A stretch of 64,000 nt of DNA from Bog-756 sp963813525. Its GTDB lineage: Bacteria; Actinomycetota; Acidimicrobiia; Acidimicrobiales; RAAP-2. The position numbers and the translations under genes were made by a program. Positions 42,948 to 51,034 of the stretch are shown one piece after another. The stretch's first letter is position 1. Each line of letters starts with the position of its first letter. The notes under the pieces were generated by a model, which saw only the letters and a program-made list of their open reading frames with translations, was not told the DNA's origin and did not search any database. The stretch covers positions 434,001 to 498,000 of the forward strand of contig CAWEZI010000003.1 of assembly GCA_963813525.1 (NCBI GenBank). Direction: 5' to 3'.

Positions 42948-45248
42948 ATGGAGACTCCGCCCTTCCAAGGCGTAATCGGCGACGACTGGCGAGACTCCAC
43001 CCCCTGGTGGCCGGCGGTGACCCGGCCGGGGGAAGGTGCTCCCAACGTGTTGCTTGTGGTCCTCGACGACGTCGGATTCGCTCAGCTCGGCTGCTACGGA
43101 TCCGACATCGACACCCCCACCATTGACGGGTTGGCCGCCGAGGGTGTGCGCCTCACCAACTTCCACACGACGGCCCTCTGCTCTCCCACCCGGGCCTGCC
43201 TGCTCACAGGGCGTAATCACCATCGCAACGGTCTGGGGCGGGTCGCCGATCTGGCCATAGGATTTCCCGGGTACAACGGCCACGTCCCCAAGGAGAACGG
43301 CTTCCTCTCCGAGGTCCTTCGGCAGGCGGGGTATGCCAGCTACGCCGTAGGCAAATGGCACCTCACCCCGGACGACGAAACGCACATGGCCGCACCACGG
43401 CACAGCTGGCCCCTGGCCCGCGGCTTCGACCGTTGGTACGGGTTCCACGGTGGGGAGACCCACCAGTTCGTACCTTCCCTCTATCACGACAACCACGCCA
43501 TCCGACCGCCGCGGTCGATAGACGAGGGCTATCACCTGAGTGCCGACCTCGCCGACCAGGCCATCACCCAACTAGCCGACCTCCGGGCCGTGGACGTGAA
43601 TCAGCCCTTCTTCCTGTATTTCTGCACCGGCGCATGTCATTCGCCCCATCACGCACCCACCGAGTGGATCGAGCGCTACCAGGGCCACTTCGACAAGGGC
43701 TGGGACGTCTGGCGAGAGGAGATCTTTGCCCGCCAGATCGAAATGGGTCTTTTCGACCCGGACACCGAGATGGCGCCTCGACCGCCGTGGGTGCCGCCAT
43801 GGGAGGACCTCTCCGAGCAGGCAAAGCAGGTAGCGGCCCGGTTCATGGAGTGCTTTGCAGCCTTTCTCTCTTACACCGATGCCCAACTGGCCAGGGTGTT
43901 GGAGTTTCTCGAGCAGACCGGTGACCGCGAGCAGACTCTGGTGATCGTTGTATCCGACAACGGCGCCAGCTCCGAGGGCGGACCGGACGGGTCGATCAAC
44001 GACAACCGGCTCCAGAACTTCGACGCCGCCGGTCCAAGGGAACTTGCCCAGCGAATCGACGAGATCGGCGGCCCTCGTGCCCACAACAACTACCCGTGGG
44101 GCTGGACAATGGCAGGCAATACGCCCTTCAAGCGGTGGAAGCGGGAGGTCCATGAAGGTGGGGTGGCCGATCCCTGCATCGTGAGCTGGCCGGCCCGAAT
44201 CGGCTCGGCCGGGGGCATCCGACGCCAGTTCACCCACGCCGTTGACATTTTCCCGACGGTGCTGGAGCTGGCGTCGATCGAGGCCCCTCCAACGATCGAA
44301 TACGTGCCTCAAAGCCCTGTCGATGGCATCAGCTTCGCTCCGCTGCTCGGAGCGGGGGGAGCCAAGGCACCTGGGCACCGCGCAACCCAATACTTCGAGA
44401 TGTTCGGAAGCCGTGCCCTCTACCACGACGGGTGGAAGGCGGTCACCTTCAAGCCCATCGGTCCCATCTACAACGACGGCATCAACTGGAACGCGCCGTT
44501 CAGCGAGGACCGGTGGGAGCTCTACCACGTTGCCGTTGATCCGGCCGAAATCCATGATCTCGCAGACCAGGAGCCCGACCGGGTGGCCGACATGGTCGGA
44601 CGATGGTGGGTCGAGGCCCGAAACAACCAGGTGCTTCCCCTCGACAATCGGGTGCTCCACACGTTGAACAATCCCAAGCCCGACTGGCGACCACCTCGGC
44701 TGACCGCCACTTACTACCCGAACGCCTCCCCGGTACCCGAGCCCGTAGCCGCCAATGTCAAGAATCGGAGTCATGCCATAGAGGTCGACGTCACTGTCCC
44801 ACCCGAGGGCCCGGTCGAGGGCGTTCTCCTGGCGCAGGGATCCGTACTCGGCGGATTTTCGCTCCACTTGTGGGACGGTCATCTGAGGTACGTACACAAC
44901 CTCTACGGCAAGGAGTGCCACGTCATAACCGCTTCGGAGCGGGTGGTCCCCGGTCGTCACCGGCTCAGCTTCCGGTTCGAGCGCAATGAGAATCAAGGGG
45001 GCTCGGCAATGCTCTATGTGGACGGGACCGTGGTGGGCGAGGGCACACTCCCCATGTTCACCATTGCCGCCTTCAGCGCTACTGGCATCGGGATGACATG
45101 CGGGTACGAATTCGGTCCGCCGGTGGGTGATGGCTACGACGCGCCGTTCCCTTGCACCGCCACCATCCATGCGGTGACGGTCACTCTCGGTGAGCACGTT
45201 CCCGTGAGCCCCATGGTCGAATTCGAAAGGATCATGGCCGAACAGTAG
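42948..45248 (+). CDS. Cysteine-type arylsulfatase (AtsA/AtsD-like)
   Basis: A 766-residue sulfatase. The formylglycine motif C-x-P-x-R is present as CSPTRACLLTGR with C78, preceded by the metal-site VVLDDVGFAQLGCYG. VGKWHL, SDNGASSEGG and NNYPWGWTMAGNTPFKRWK follow. Length, and the C-terminal beta-sandwich (about 600-760) with LYVDGTVVGEG, match the long mycobacterial AtsA/AtsD type. It hydrolyses sulfate esters after C78 is converted to formylglycine by a maturase encoded elsewhere. No signal peptide is seen, so it acts in the cytoplasm. ATG 42948 fits GGAGG at five-base spacing better than ATG 42945. Confidence 0.93.
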   Translation: METPPFQGVIGDDWRDSTPWWPAVTRPGEGAPNVLLVVLDDVGFAQLGCYGSDIDTPTIDGLAAEGVRLTNFHTTALCSPTRACLLTGRNHHRNGLGRVADLAIGFPGYNGHVPKENGFLSEVLRQAGYASYAVGKWHLTPDDETHMAAPRHSWPLARGFDRWYGFHGGETHQFVPSLYHDNHAIRPPRSIDEGYHLSADLADQAITQLADLRAVDVNQPFFLYFCTGACHSPHHAPTEWIERYQGHFDKGWDVWREEIFARQIEMGLFDPDTEMAPRPPWVPPWEDLSEQAKQVAARFMECFAAFLSYTDAQLARVLEFLEQTGDREQTLVIVVSDNGASSEGGPDGSINDNRLQNFDAAGPRELAQRIDEIGGPRAHNNYPWGWTMAGNTPFKRWKREVHEGGVADPCIVSWPARIGSAGGIRRQFTHAVDIFPTVLELASIEAPPTIEYVPQSPVDGISFAPLLGAGGAKAPGHRATQYFEMFGSRALYHDGWKAVTFKPIGPIYNDGINWNAPFSEDRWELYHVAVDPAEIHDLADQEPDRVADMVGRWWVEARNNQVLPLDNRVLHTLNNPKPDWRPPRLTATYYPNASPVPEPVAANVKNRSHAIEVDVTVPPEGPVEGVLLAQGSVLGGFSLHLWDGHLRYVHNLYGKECHVITASERVVPGRHRLSFRFERNENQGGSAMLYVDGTVVGEGTLPMFTIAAFSATGIGMTCGYEFGPPVGDGYDAPFPCTATIHAVTVTLGEHVPVSPMVEFERIMAEQ

Positions 45249-45381
45249 GAGGCGCGCACGTCGTAACTCGGCCGCCAGCAGGAAGTCCCTCTTCGGACAA
45301 GGTTGAGAACATCCAGATCGACGATGCACTGAGCCGGCGCGTGCAAATAATTCGTCAAAAGTGATGCGTTTGCCGCGCGGT

Positions 45382-45400
45382 GGCCTGGGTAGTCCAGGCC
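45382..45400 (+). promoter_or_regulatory. Stem-loop abutting the start codon of the Val/Pro-rich protein
   Basis: A perfect seven-base stem GGCCTGG / CCAGGCC with a GTAGT loop ends one base before the GTG at 45402. If formed in the mRNA it would cover the ribosome binding region. Confidence 0.4.
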
Positions 45401-45401
45401 C

Positions 45402-46640
45402 GTGGATCAGCGCAAGAGTGTCACCCGTTGGGTGATTCGCGTGGCCTTGGGGCTCTTAGGCGGATTCCTTCTGTCTCTGCTGTTGCAAGGTGTTGCTTCG
45501 GCCTCCACCATTGCTCCCTCTTCCCTCTCCGGTCTAGCGGGCACTGCTTCTTCTGGCCTGGTCAATACTGCGTCGGCCTTAGTGACCGATACAACGCGGG
45601 TCGGCTCTCAACCGACAACCGCCACGACCTCCGTGGTTGCCGCTCCAACTGCAGCACCGCCGACGACAGAAGCAGCAGCCAGCAAGGACTCCGCAGCGCC
45701 ACAGCTCCCGGCGTCATCTTCTGATCTTGTGCCTTCATCAACCGGACCAACCACACTCACTCAAGCTGTATCGACAGTGGCCCCGACGGTCTCGTCAGTG
45801 ACGCCGTCGACCGTGGTTCCAGAGGTCTCGTCGGGTACCCCGATCGCGTCGGCGTTTGCTCCGGTCGTGTCGGCAGTAACGCCGGTTCTGTCGGCAGTAA
45901 CGTCGGCGGTGGCCCCGGTGGCCCCGGTGGTGTCGACGGTGACTCCGGTGGTCTCTGCAGGGTCGCCAGTCGTCTCGGCCGTAGCCCCGGTGCTCTCGGC
46001 CGTGGCTCCACTTGTAGCGCCAGTCGTCTCGGCCGTGACTCCGGTGGTCTCGGAGTTGGCCCCACTTGTAGCGCCAGTCGTCTCGGCCGTGGCTCCTGTG
46101 GTGTCGGCGGTGGCTCCGCTAGTAGCGCCCGTAACGCCGGTTGTGCCGGTCGTACCCCCGGTCGTGTCGCCAGTGACGCCAGTGGCCCCGGTAGTGACGT
46201 CGAACTCGCCTGTGACCCCGCCCATCGCTATTCAGGGAACAGCCAGTTCCGCGAACAGTTGGATTGGGAACGCTTCGGTGAGAGCAGATGGCTCGGCTCT
46301 CACGGCCAGCATCACGAGGAATTCGGACATTCACTCGCTCTTCTCTTCGATGACAGTGAGTAGTGGCTTCGGATTCAGTGGTGGCGATGATGGAGCTCAC
46401 CCCGGACTTCCTCCAACACCTCAACCGACGCAACTCCCATTTTCGCCCCAGCCTGCCTTTCCCGTGGGACCAGGGTCGGGCTCGGACGGAGGAACGGCCC
46501 ATGGCGGCAGTTCTTCCTCGGCCACATTCCTCGGCGAGAGGGCACGTGCCTGGCACCTCCCCCTCTTTCTGGGCCTCATTCGTGATACCGGCGAGCTGGT
46601 TGTGGCTCGCCCGGCGACGATCGTCGTACCTCCCGGCTAG
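45402..46640 (+). CDS. Secreted or anchored Val/Pro/Ala-repeat surface protein, unknown function
   Basis: A 412-residue low-complexity protein. An N-terminal hydrophobic segment (VIRVALGLLGGFLLSLLLQGVA, about 11-32) ending ASA fits a signal peptide or anchor. Residues about 35-125 are Ser/Thr/Ala-rich. About 125-275 is a run of hydrophobic repeats of the type APVVSAV-TPVVSAV in 7- and 14-residue steps. The remainder is Gly/Ser/Pro-rich with a final RPATIVV. The regular Val-Pro pattern suggests an extended fibre or wall-spanning stalk; this is inferred from composition only. The GTG at 45402 is assumed to be the start, but no Shine-Dalgarno is seen and a hairpin covers the spot. No family was recognised. 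Confidence 0.65.
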   Translation: MDQRKSVTRWVIRVALGLLGGFLLSLLLQGVASASTIAPSSLSGLAGTASSGLVNTASALVTDTTRVGSQPTTATTSVVAAPTAAPPTTEAAASKDSAAPQLPASSSDLVPSSTGPTTLTQAVSTVAPTVSSVTPSTVVPEVSSGTPIASAFAPVVSAVTPVLSAVTSAVAPVAPVVSTVTPVVSAGSPVVSAVAPVLSAVAPLVAPVVSAVTPVVSELAPLVAPVVSAVAPVVSAVAPLVAPVTPVVPVVPPVVSPVTPVAPVVTSNSPVTPPIAIQGTASSANSWIGNASVRADGSALTASITRNSDIHSLFSSMTVSSGFGFSGGDDGAHPGLPPTPQPTQLPFSPQPAFPVGPGSGSDGGTAHGGSSSSATFLGERARAWHLPLFLGLIRDTGELVVARPATIVVPPG

Positions 46641-46815
46641 CCCAGCAGCGCTTCCTACGCGGGTCGCCGACGTAATCGCCTAGGCGGCCCTCCGGGAGAT
46701 TTTGGGCTCTGGCTTCAACCTGGCACCAGAAGTGCCCTTGACCGCCCGCGCCCGCCCGGAAAAGACCTGCTCGTGCCAGACAGGCACGTCCAAAACTCGA
46801 AAGGAACAAACTGCT

Positions 46816-48945
46816 ATGGGTAAACGTCTAACTAATGGCCTGTGCGCCGCCGGAACCGGAGTTGTAGCACTTCTCCTGGTTTTCGGAACCGCGCGGGCCT
46901 CAACCCCGCCCAACGGTCCGGGTGGTAATCATCCCGCCCCGGTTACAGCGGGCAACGCCAAGGGCTCGGCCAACTCGGGCAACACCGGGAACGCCAACGA
47001 TGGTTCCAGTGCCAGCGCCACGTCCGGCAGCGGCGGTGACTCCACCGCCAATGGCACGACCACCGGTGGCAGCTCGGGATCGGCCTCGTCCTCGAGCTCG
47101 AACCAGACTGACGCATCCTCCGGTAACGCTGACTCCGGCAACACCGGACCGGCAACCGCCACGGGGACCGCACAGTCGGGCAACTCGGGCAATTCCGGGG
47201 ACTCCGGAAACTCGGGGAAGGCCGAGGTGAACCCGGGCCAGAACCAGGGTCAGGATCAAGGGAATCACGGTCAGTACCAGGATCAGAACCAAGGTCCGGG
47301 CAACGTGAAGCGGCATCATCCGTGCAACGGTCAAAGCAATGGACCAGGGACTCCCGGAGCCCAGAAGGCCACATCGGGCAACACCGGTTCGACCGGTTCG
47401 ACCGATACGGGCAACGCCTCCTCCAACCCGGTTGCCGTTTCTGGTAACTCGGGCAACGGTGGGCAGTCCGGCTCGGTCAGCACCACGTCGAACTCGAGCT
47501 CAGGTGCCAAGTCCGGCAACGCCGACACGATTGGGAACACCCAGTCGGGCAACACCGGCGCCACCGGACCGGCCACGGCCGGCAACACCTCCACCAACGG
47601 CTCGGGCAACAGCGGTCCGGCCGCGTCCAACCCGCAGAGCGGGTCAGGCACGCCAGGCTGGCCCACCGGCAATCAGTGGGGCGGCCACCAGGGCCCGGGG
47701 AAGGGCTCTCACAAGGCCCCTTCAGGCAACGCCAAGGGCTCGGCCAACTCGGGCAACACCGGGAACGCCAACGATGGTTCCAGTGCCAACGCCACGTCGG
47801 GCAGCAGCGGTGACTCCACAGCCAACGGCACGACCACCGGTGGCACCTCGGGATCGGCCTCGTCCTCGAGCTCGAACCAGACTGATGCATCCTCGGGTAA
47901 CGCTGACTCCGGCAACACCGGACCGGCAACCGCCACGGGGTCCGCACAGTCGGGCAACTCGGGCAATTCCGGGGACTCCGGAAACTCGGGGAAGGCCGTC
48001 ACCATGGCGCCGTGCCTGACCTCGGCAGGCAGCTGCGATGGCAACACCTCGGCCACCTCAGGCAACACCGGTTCGACCGGTTCGACCGATACGGGCAGTG
48101 CGTCCTCCAACCCGGTTGCCGTTTCTGGTGACTCGGGCAACGGTGGGCAGTCCGGCTCGGTCAGCACCGCGTCGAACTCGAGCTCAGGAGCCAAGTCCGG
48201 CAACGCCGACACCGCTGGGAACACCCAGTCGGGCAACACCGGCGCCACCGGACCGGCCACGGCCGGCAACACTTCCACCAACGGCTCGGGCAAAAGCGGT
48301 CAGGCCACGTCGGACCCGCAGAGCGGGTCGGGCACGGCCAGCGGCTCAGCCGGCTCGGGCAGCAGTGGGAAGGCCAACGATGGTTCCAGTGCCAACGCCA
48401 CGTCGGGCAGCAGCGGTGACTCCACCGCCAACGGCACGACCACAGGAGGCACCTCGGGATCAGCTTCGTCCTCGAGCAGCAACGACACCACCGCATCCTC
48501 GGGCAGCGCCAACTCCGGAGACACCGGATCGGCGACGTCCGAAGGATCGGCAACGTCGGGGAACTCCGGGAACTCGGGCAACTCGGGGAGCTCGGGATCG
48601 GCCGTCACCATCGCGCCGTGCGTGACCTTGGTGGGCACCTGCGGTGGCAGCGCCTCGGCCACCTCGGGCAACACCGGTTCGACCGGTTCGACCGATACGG
48701 GCAGTGCGTCCTCCAACCCGGTTGCCGTTTCTGGTGACTCGGGCAACGGTGGGCAGTCCGGCTCGGTCAGCACCGCGTCGAACTCGAGCTCAGGAGCCAA
48801 GTCCGGCAACGCCGACACCGCTGGGAACACCCAGTCGGGCAACACCGGCGCCACCGGACCAGCCACGGCCGGCAACACTTCCACCAACGGCTCGGGCAAA
48901 AGCGGTCAGGCCACGTCGGACCCGCACAGCGGGTCGGGCGCCTAG
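46816..48945 (+). CDS. Secreted Gly/Ser/Asn/Thr-rich protein with three long A-B repeats
   Basis: A 709-residue low-complexity protein. Residues 1-32 are a signal peptide (basic start, AAGTGVVALLLVFG, cut after ARA). The rest consists of three A-B modules. A contains GNAKGSANSGNTGNANDGSS; B contains ATSGNTGSTGSTDTG then SNPVAVSG and NTQSGNTGATG. Modules 2 and 3 have between A and B a short segment with two cysteines (MAPCLTSAGSC, IAPCVTLVGTC). Module 1 instead has a Gln/Asn/Gly-rich segment with one cysteine. Composition is strikingly NSG-rich and free of aromatic residues over long stretches, typical of surface or matrix proteins. ATG 46816 follows AAGGA. Function is unknown. Confidence 0.75.
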   Translation: MGKRLTNGLCAAGTGVVALLLVFGTARASTPPNGPGGNHPAPVTAGNAKGSANSGNTGNANDGSSASATSGSGGDSTANGTTTGGSSGSASSSSSNQTDASSGNADSGNTGPATATGTAQSGNSGNSGDSGNSGKAEVNPGQNQGQDQGNHGQYQDQNQGPGNVKRHHPCNGQSNGPGTPGAQKATSGNTGSTGSTDTGNASSNPVAVSGNSGNGGQSGSVSTTSNSSSGAKSGNADTIGNTQSGNTGATGPATAGNTSTNGSGNSGPAASNPQSGSGTPGWPTGNQWGGHQGPGKGSHKAPSGNAKGSANSGNTGNANDGSSANATSGSSGDSTANGTTTGGTSGSASSSSSNQTDASSGNADSGNTGPATATGSAQSGNSGNSGDSGNSGKAVTMAPCLTSAGSCDGNTSATSGNTGSTGSTDTGSASSNPVAVSGDSGNGGQSGSVSTASNSSSGAKSGNADTAGNTQSGNTGATGPATAGNTSTNGSGKSGQATSDPQSGSGTASGSAGSGSSGKANDGSSANATSGSSGDSTANGTTTGGTSGSASSSSSNDTTASSGSANSGDTGSATSEGSATSGNSGNSGNSGSSGSAVTIAPCVTLVGTCGGSASATSGNTGSTGSTDTGSASSNPVAVSGDSGNGGQSGSVSTASNSSSGAKSGNADTAGNTQSGNTGATGPATAGNTSTNGSGKSGQATSDPHSGSGA
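48061..48333 (+). repeat. Long direct repeat, copy 1 (B module 2)
   Basis: This 273-base segment differs from 48667-48939 at only two positions by my alignment, a period of 606 bases. A third, more diverged copy is at about 47377-47649. Confidence 0.9.
48667..48939 (+). repeat. Long direct repeat, copy 2 (B module 3)
   Basis: Partner of 48061-48333. Near-identity over 273 bases indicates recent duplication or gene conversion and makes the locus prone to copy-number change and mis-assembly. Confidence 0.9.
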
Positions 48946-49016
48946 AGCCAGGTGGACTTCGGAGCACGGGTGACACAGTGTGACCTGAGCCCCACCTGAC
49001 GATGCACGTCGAGAAG

Positions 49017-49055
49017 GGGACCCTGACCGGGACACAACCACCGGTACAGGGTCCC
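49017..49055 (+). terminator. Two-step hairpin behind the repeat surface protein
   Basis: Outer stem GGGACCCTG / CAGGGTCCC (nine bases) with an inner stem ACCGG / CCGGT around a ten-base loop, about 70 bases behind the stop codon. It is a strong candidate terminator. Confidence 0.7.
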
Positions 49056-49191
49056 GTCTCGGCTGCGCCGTCGCAGGCTGCCCGGTGCTCGGCTTCCCGC
49101 GCCCGCGGGAGCCTCCCGCCTGACACTGCTGTGCGTGCAACGACCGGCCTCCCACTAGGGTGACCCTCCGCAGACACCGACGGAGGACACC

Positions 49192-50166
49192 GTGATAAAA
49201 ACCAGGCTCACCGACATCCTCGGCATCGAACACCCGGTGATGCTTGCCGGCATGGGGGGGGTTTCATACGCCCCGCTTGTCGTAGCGGTGTCGGAGGCTG
49301 GCGGATTCGGTTGTCTGGGTGCCTCCACAATGAGCAACGAGCGCATGGTCGCCGAAATCGCTGCCGTCCGCGAGGGAACGAGCAAGCCATTCGGTGTCGA
49401 CCTGTTGACGGCGATGCCCGGCGACTTGGTCGGTCAGGTCGAACAGATCATCGAAGGGGGCGCCTCCGTCTTCGTCGCCGGACTAGGTGTTCCTTCCGAG
49501 GTAGTCCAGTTGTGCCACTCTCACGATGTCTTGGTGGTCAACATGTGCGGCAAGGTCGACCATGCCCGTCGGGCTCTCGACGCGGGATGCGACATCGTCG
49601 TCGCCCAAGGAACGGAAGCCGGTGGCCATACCGGCCTGGTCGCCACCATGCCGTTGGTGCCCCAGATCGTGGACACGGTCGGCGCCGAAATACCTGTCGT
49701 GGCGGCAGGGGGGATCTTCGACGGGCGGGGCCTGGCCGCTTCCCTCGCCCTAGGGGCCGACGGCGTTTGGATCGGCACCCGGTTCATTGCCACCCCCGAG
49801 GCCCGGAGCGTCGCTGGTTACAAGGACGCCCTCATCCGGACCGGCGAAGACGGAACCACCATCAGCCGCGCCTTCTCTGGAAAGACCATGCGGGTCGTGC
49901 GCAACTCCTACACGGCCTACTTCGACGAAAACCCCGATGAACTCGCTCCCTTTCCCAGCCAGCTCGGTCGATCGATAGAAGACAGAGCGTTCCACCTCGG
50001 AGGCGGCGAGAGCACGCCTGACATCGACCCCGATCGTGAGTGCTACCCGAGTGGGCAGGGGGTAGGGGCCATCCGGACACTCGTCCCCGCTGGCAGTCTC
50101 GTCTCCCAGATCGTGGACGAGGCCGAGCAGGTGCTCGCCCGCCTAGGAACGGCACGGGACGCCTGA
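49192..50166 (+). CDS. Nitronate monooxygenase / enoyl reductase-family flavoprotein
   Basis: A 324-residue TIM-barrel FMN protein. Motifs are HPVMLAGMGGVS (14-25), AQGTEAGGHTG (138-148), AAGGIFDGRG and GADGVWIGTRF. It is a paralogue of IpdC at 5259 but shorter, with a different C-terminal region. Family members oxidise alkyl nitronates or reduce enoyl-CoA/quinone substrates; IpdC-like roles in steroid breakdown show how broad the family is. The GTG start at 49192 follows GGAGGA at seven to eight bases. It stands alone, between a terminator and a small conserved gene. Confidence 0.88.
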   Translation: MIKTRLTDILGIEHPVMLAGMGGVSYAPLVVAVSEAGGFGCLGASTMSNERMVAEIAAVREGTSKPFGVDLLTAMPGDLVGQVEQIIEGGASVFVAGLGVPSEVVQLCHSHDVLVVNMCGKVDHARRALDAGCDIVVAQGTEAGGHTGLVATMPLVPQIVDTVGAEIPVVAAGGIFDGRGLAASLALGADGVWIGTRFIATPEARSVAGYKDALIRTGEDGTTISRAFSGKTMRVVRNSYTAYFDENPDELAPFPSQLGRSIEDRAFHLGGGESTPDIDPDRECYPSGQGVGAIRTLVPAGSLVSQIVDEAEQVLARLGTARDA

Positions 50167-50416
50167 TCTCGGCAGAGCACATCCAGTCGGGGCCGACAGC
50201 CTGAACCGAACGGCGGGTCCCAGCTTCGGAATGAACGGGCCCAGCGTCCAAACGGAACAGCAGGACCTACCTTGGCGCCGCTACGCGCTCGCCATGTGCC
50301 CTCAGGCGACCTCAACGACAAAGCCCGATCCGCCAGCCGGGCCTGAGGACGGTTTGTCTAACCGGCTGTTTGGGTAAGTGAGTCGCAGATCAACGTTCGG
50401 CGACGCGGGATGGACT

Positions 50417-50848
50417 ATGCCCAATTTCCAGGTGTTTGACAAACGGGCCATCCCGATGAAGAAGCGCCCGCAGGTGACGATCCAGGCCAAGGGGACCCTG
50501 AGCTTCAACGCTTCAGCCCACCGCCTCTTGGGCGAACCCAAAGCGGTCGAGCTGCTCTACGACCGAGAAGAGCGCGTCATCGGGTTCCGGCCCACGGAGC
50601 CAGACGGCCTCAATGCGTACCCGATGAGGCCGGTGAGCGCCGGTGGGAACTTCGTGGTCGCCGGCATCGCTTTCCTCAAGTACTACGACATCCCCTTCGG
50701 GGTCCCCATCCGGTACGAGGCAGACTTCGCTGACGGAGTACTCATGGTGGACCTCAAGGGAGAGGGGAGAGAGGCGCTCTCCTCTCGCGGGCGGGCGTCC
50801 CAGACGGGCAACGGTTCTTCCAGCGGGGGGATCGAGGCGAACCGCTGA
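50417..50848 (+). CDS. Small conserved protein of unknown function
   Basis: A 143-residue protein starting MPNFQVFDKRAIPMKKRPQV. The middle (TIQAKGTLSFNASAHRLLG, then AVELLYDREERVIGFRP) looks conserved and globular, with an alpha/beta swapped-hairpin flavour. I recall similar actinobacterial hypotheticals but no assigned function. The tail from about 120 is disordered Ser/Gly-rich. An upstream GTG at 50378 would add 13 residues. A 17-bp minisatellite begins 62 bases after its stop. Confidence 0.65.
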   Translation: MPNFQVFDKRAIPMKKRPQVTIQAKGTLSFNASAHRLLGEPKAVELLYDREERVIGFRPTEPDGLNAYPMRPVSAGGNFVVAGIAFLKYYDIPFGVPIRYEADFADGVLMVDLKGEGREALSSRGRASQTGNGSSSGGIEANR

Positions 50849-50910
50849 GGATCTAAGTTGGCTCCCACGGGTCGCCAACTGTATCGATCCCGATCTGACG
50901 CGATACCGAT

Positions 50911-51009
50911 CCGACGTGAAGGCCTATCCGACGTGAAGGCCTATCCGACGTGAAGGCCTATCCGACGTGAAGGCCTATCCGACGTGAAGGCCTATCCGAC
51001 GTGAAGGCA
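50911..51009 (+). repeat. 17-bp tandem repeat between convergent genes
   Basis: Five exact copies of a unit starting CCGACGTGAAGGCCTAT (at 50911, 50928, 50945, 50962, 50979) and a partial sixth at 50996. There are no spacers, so this is a minisatellite and not a CRISPR array. Confidence 0.97.
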
Positions 51010-51034
51010 CCCAGTGCAACACCGGGCCACCTAC

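Noticed and set aside
43572..45329. 585-codon minus-strand frame
   Set aside because: It is antisense to the arylsulfatase, whose active-site motifs are unambiguous.
46900..48899. Long minus-strand frames opposite the repeat surface protein
   Set aside because: They mirror the repeats of the plus-strand gene, which has a signal peptide, ribosome site and terminator. The antisense products are Pro/Glu or Arg/Trp-rich nonsense.
50911..51009. Possible CRISPR array
   Set aside because: Units are 17 bases, contiguous and without spacers, and no cas genes are present.
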